Source: an uncultured Pontibacter sp. (GTDB lineage: Bacteria > Bacteroidota > Bacteroidia > Cytophagales > Hymenobacteraceae). From it: a DNA stretch of 64,000 bases. This document shows positions 62,463 through 64,000 of this stretch, piece after piece; the stretch's first letter is position 1; the number at the start of each line of letters is the position of its first letter. Below the pieces are notes generated by a model. That model was not told the DNA's origin. It made no database searches and worked only from the letters and a program-made list of their open reading frames with translations. The stretch is taken from NCBI GenBank assembly GCA_947499125.1, contig CANMMP010000001.1:434001-498000 (forward strand). The letters are read 5' to 3'. A program made the translations under genes and the position numbers.

Positions 62463-63686
62463 TTAGTTGTGTGCAATCGGATCAGCATTGCCATCCGGGT
62501 CGTTATTTACAGTTCCATCGTAAGTGATGTTACCCAACAGTAACAAACCTGCTACGTGTGGAGACGCCATAGACGTACCGCTGATAGTGTTATAAGCACC
62601 ACCTTTCCAGGTAGACTTAATGCTAACACCAGGAGCGCAAACATCTACCGGAGGGTTGCCATAGTTAGAGAACGAAGCAAATCTGTCGTTAATATCCATT
62701 GCTGATACCGTATAGATGTTGCTGTGGTTAGCACGCGCCGGAGATGAGTTGTTAGCATGAGTGCTTTCGTTACCGGCAGCCAGTGCAAACTTAACGCCTT
62801 TAGAAGCTGCAGCTATAACTGCATCATCAAGTGCCTGCGAAGTTGGTCCGCCTAAGCTCATGTTAGCTACATCACCAGCACCTGCGTTAGCAGCTACATA
62901 GTCTACGCCACCAATAACGCCAGAGTAAGAACCGCTACCACGCGAGTCAAGTACTTTAACGGCAACAACTGTGGCACCGTAAGCTACGCCTACTACACCA
63001 ATACCATTACCTTTAATAGCACCAATAGTACCGGCTACGTGTGTACCGTGGCCATTACCGTCATCAGCGCTACCAGCATCTCTGCCAGAAGTAAACATTG
63101 TTACGCTTCTTGCTACGTCTACATTCAGGTCTGGGTGATCCAGGTCGATACCAGAGTCGATAACCCAGGCAGTTTTACCTGCACCGCTGGCTGAACCAAC
63201 ACGGGTAATACCGTAAGGAATTTCTTCGCCAGCAGAACCGCCACCACCTGGCTTGGTTGGTTTGGCAAGAGCTATTACTCTATCCTGCTCAATGTAAGCA
63301 ATACGCTCATCACCACGAAGTCTTTCAACATCAGCAGGAGTAAGTTTAGCAACTACGCCTACTAATGCTTTACCATAAGCACGCTCTATAGCAACGTCAG
63401 AGATATTATTTTCTGCAAAAACATCCACACCAACCTGGCGTGCTCTCTCAACACTCTGCTCATATGTAGCGCCGGCATCCATACGTAGTGTACCCTTATT
63501 GAACACTACAATGTACTGTCCGTCTATAAGCGCACCATTCTGAGCATTGCTCTCTACCTGATCCTGGGTAGCTACTGCGTCTACATTTTCAGAGTCGCAG
63601 GCTGTAAATGTGCAGGATACTGCCAGAACAGCTGTGCCGAATAGCAGTGAGCGCATTGTGTTGCGGATTTGTAAGGTGTTTTTCAT
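62463..63686 (-). CDS. Subtilisin-like serine protease (S8), probable lipoprotein
   Basis: 407 residues. Signal peptide with Cys25 and Cys30 as possible lipidation sites (VSCTFTAC). An I9-type inhibitor propeptide follows (about 55-140, GQYIVVFNKGTLRMDAGATY). The catalytic domain has Asp177 (VIDSGIDLDHPDL), His213 (GHGTHVAGTIGAIKGNGIG), oxyanion Asn306 (ALAAGNES) and Ser372 (GTSMASPH). It ends at a proteinase-K-like NADPIAHN without extra domains. It is exported and matures by cutting off its propeptide. The 60 kb neighbours give no clue to substrate. Confidence 0.92.
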   Translation of the reverse strand: MKNTLQIRNTMRSLLFGTAVLAVSCTFTACDSENVDAVATQDQVESNAQNGALIDGQYIVVFNKGTLRMDAGATYEQSVERARQVGVDVFAENNISDVAIERAYGKALVGVVAKLTPADVERLRGDERIAYIEQDRVIALAKPTKPGGGGSAGEEIPYGITRVGSASGAGKTAWVIDSGIDLDHPDLNVDVARSVTMFTSGRDAGSADDGNGHGTHVAGTIGAIKGNGIGVVGVAYGATVVAVKVLDSRGSGSYSGVIGGVDYVAANAGAGDVANMSLGGPTSQALDDAVIAAASKGVKFALAAGNESTHANNSSPARANHSNIYTVSAMDINDRFASFSNYGNPPVDVCAPGVSIKSTWKGGAYNTISGTSMASPHVAGLLLLGNITYDGTVNNDPDGNADPIAHN

Positions 63687-64000
63687 ACTAGTTTTAAGGT
63701 GTTAAAGTGAAAAAAAAATTAAAGTGTTAAGGTTAGTTTGTGTGTTATTAGGAGCGTTTGAAAATCTAATATATCAATTCCAAAAGTTAATGTCAAGTAT
63801 AGTTATTAGTATATATGTAGTATCGGGCATACAAAATCGGTTCTTGGAACAGTATAATCTACCTGTACAGCCTCTGACGGCTATAGATGTTAAAACATTA
63901 AAAAAAATGATATTTTTTACATCTACAGTGCTTACATTGGCCATTCATATGTAGTTGACTACCAATTAAAAGCGATGTAGAGGCATATACGGCTACTTAC
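63687..64000. other. Window-edge region upstream of the protease
   Basis: 314 bases. The A/T-rich stretch at 63700-63730 likely contains the protease promoter. An open frame at 63724-63954 on the plus strand does not look like a real protein. I see no other gene, hairpin or repeat. Confidence 0.5.

Noticed and set aside
63724..63954. 76-codon frame at the window end
   Set aside because: It starts 37 bases from the divergent protease start, inside the likely promoter; composition is AT-driven.

Overview
The window looks like a chromosomal segment from a Bacteroidota member of the Cytophagales, most likely family Hymenobacteraceae (Pontibacter-like). The basis is gene content: a Bacteroidetes-type TonB-dependent receptor, many SPII lipoproteins, a bVLRF1-type release factor, DUF1059, CPA antiporters with RCK domains and a Wza/Wzc/Wzy capsule locus. 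Starts lack strong Shine-Dalgarno sequences, and the short words TATAGTT and TATACTT recur on both strands. I saw no rRNA, tRNA or CRISPR array. Taxonomy is inferred from style, not from a marker gene.

Layout. 1-7.0 kb holds housekeeping and stress genes: a SemiSWEET fragment, methylglyoxal synthase, an ankyrin protein, a PQQ-type sugar dehydrogenase lipoprotein, YceI, two cold-shock-domain genes and an orphan ABC ATPase. 7.0-7.75 kb is a repeat-rich patch containing a DUF559 nuclease pseudogene framed by inverted hairpin repeats. The helicase hrpB follows. 10.35-13.3 kb is an AT-rich accessory island with three unrecognised genes, one carrying a papain/C39-like Cys-His-Asp pattern, and REP-like repeats. 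13.3-14.2 kb is an ArsR/SRPBCC pair. 14.3-14.9 kb is a second, intact DUF559 element. 15-37.4 kb is mixed core and envelope: MscS, a bestrophin-like membrane protein, disordered proteins, bVLRF1, zinc alcohol dehydrogenase, aldo/keto reductase, DoxX, SelO, a TonB-dependent receptor, a HipA-like/DUF3037 pair, and two K+(Na+)/H+ antiporters. 37.5-39.1 kb is an ABC-F ATPase.

39.3-56.4 kb is an exopolysaccharide/capsule locus on the minus strand. Read in the direction of transcription it encodes Wza-like and Wzc-like export/kinase proteins, a UDP-GalNAc dehydrogenase/UDP-GlcNAc 4-epimerase pair, a Wzx flippase, an acyltransferase, a Wzy polymerase, three glycosyltransferases, a PglC-type phosphoglycosyl transferase, a PglD-type acetyltransferase and a PglE-type aminotransferase. 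A strong terminator follows, then a separately transcribed PglF/WbpM-type 4,6-dehydratase. Together these predict a Wzy-dependent polymer initiated on a di-N-acetylbacillosamine-like sugar and containing a uronic acid. 57.4-63.7 kb holds an outer-membrane protein, PBP1A, a further cold-shock gene, a STAS-like protein and a subtilisin-like lipoprotein protease.

The most unusual material is (1) the DUF559-plus-inverted-hairpin element, present as one decayed copy, one intact copy, one solo arm inside the capsule operon and one degenerate arm, which resembles a REPIN/RAYT arrangement built on a Vsr-like nuclease, and (2) the AT-rich island with the protease-like gene. Neither can be assigned to a described system from sequence reading alone.
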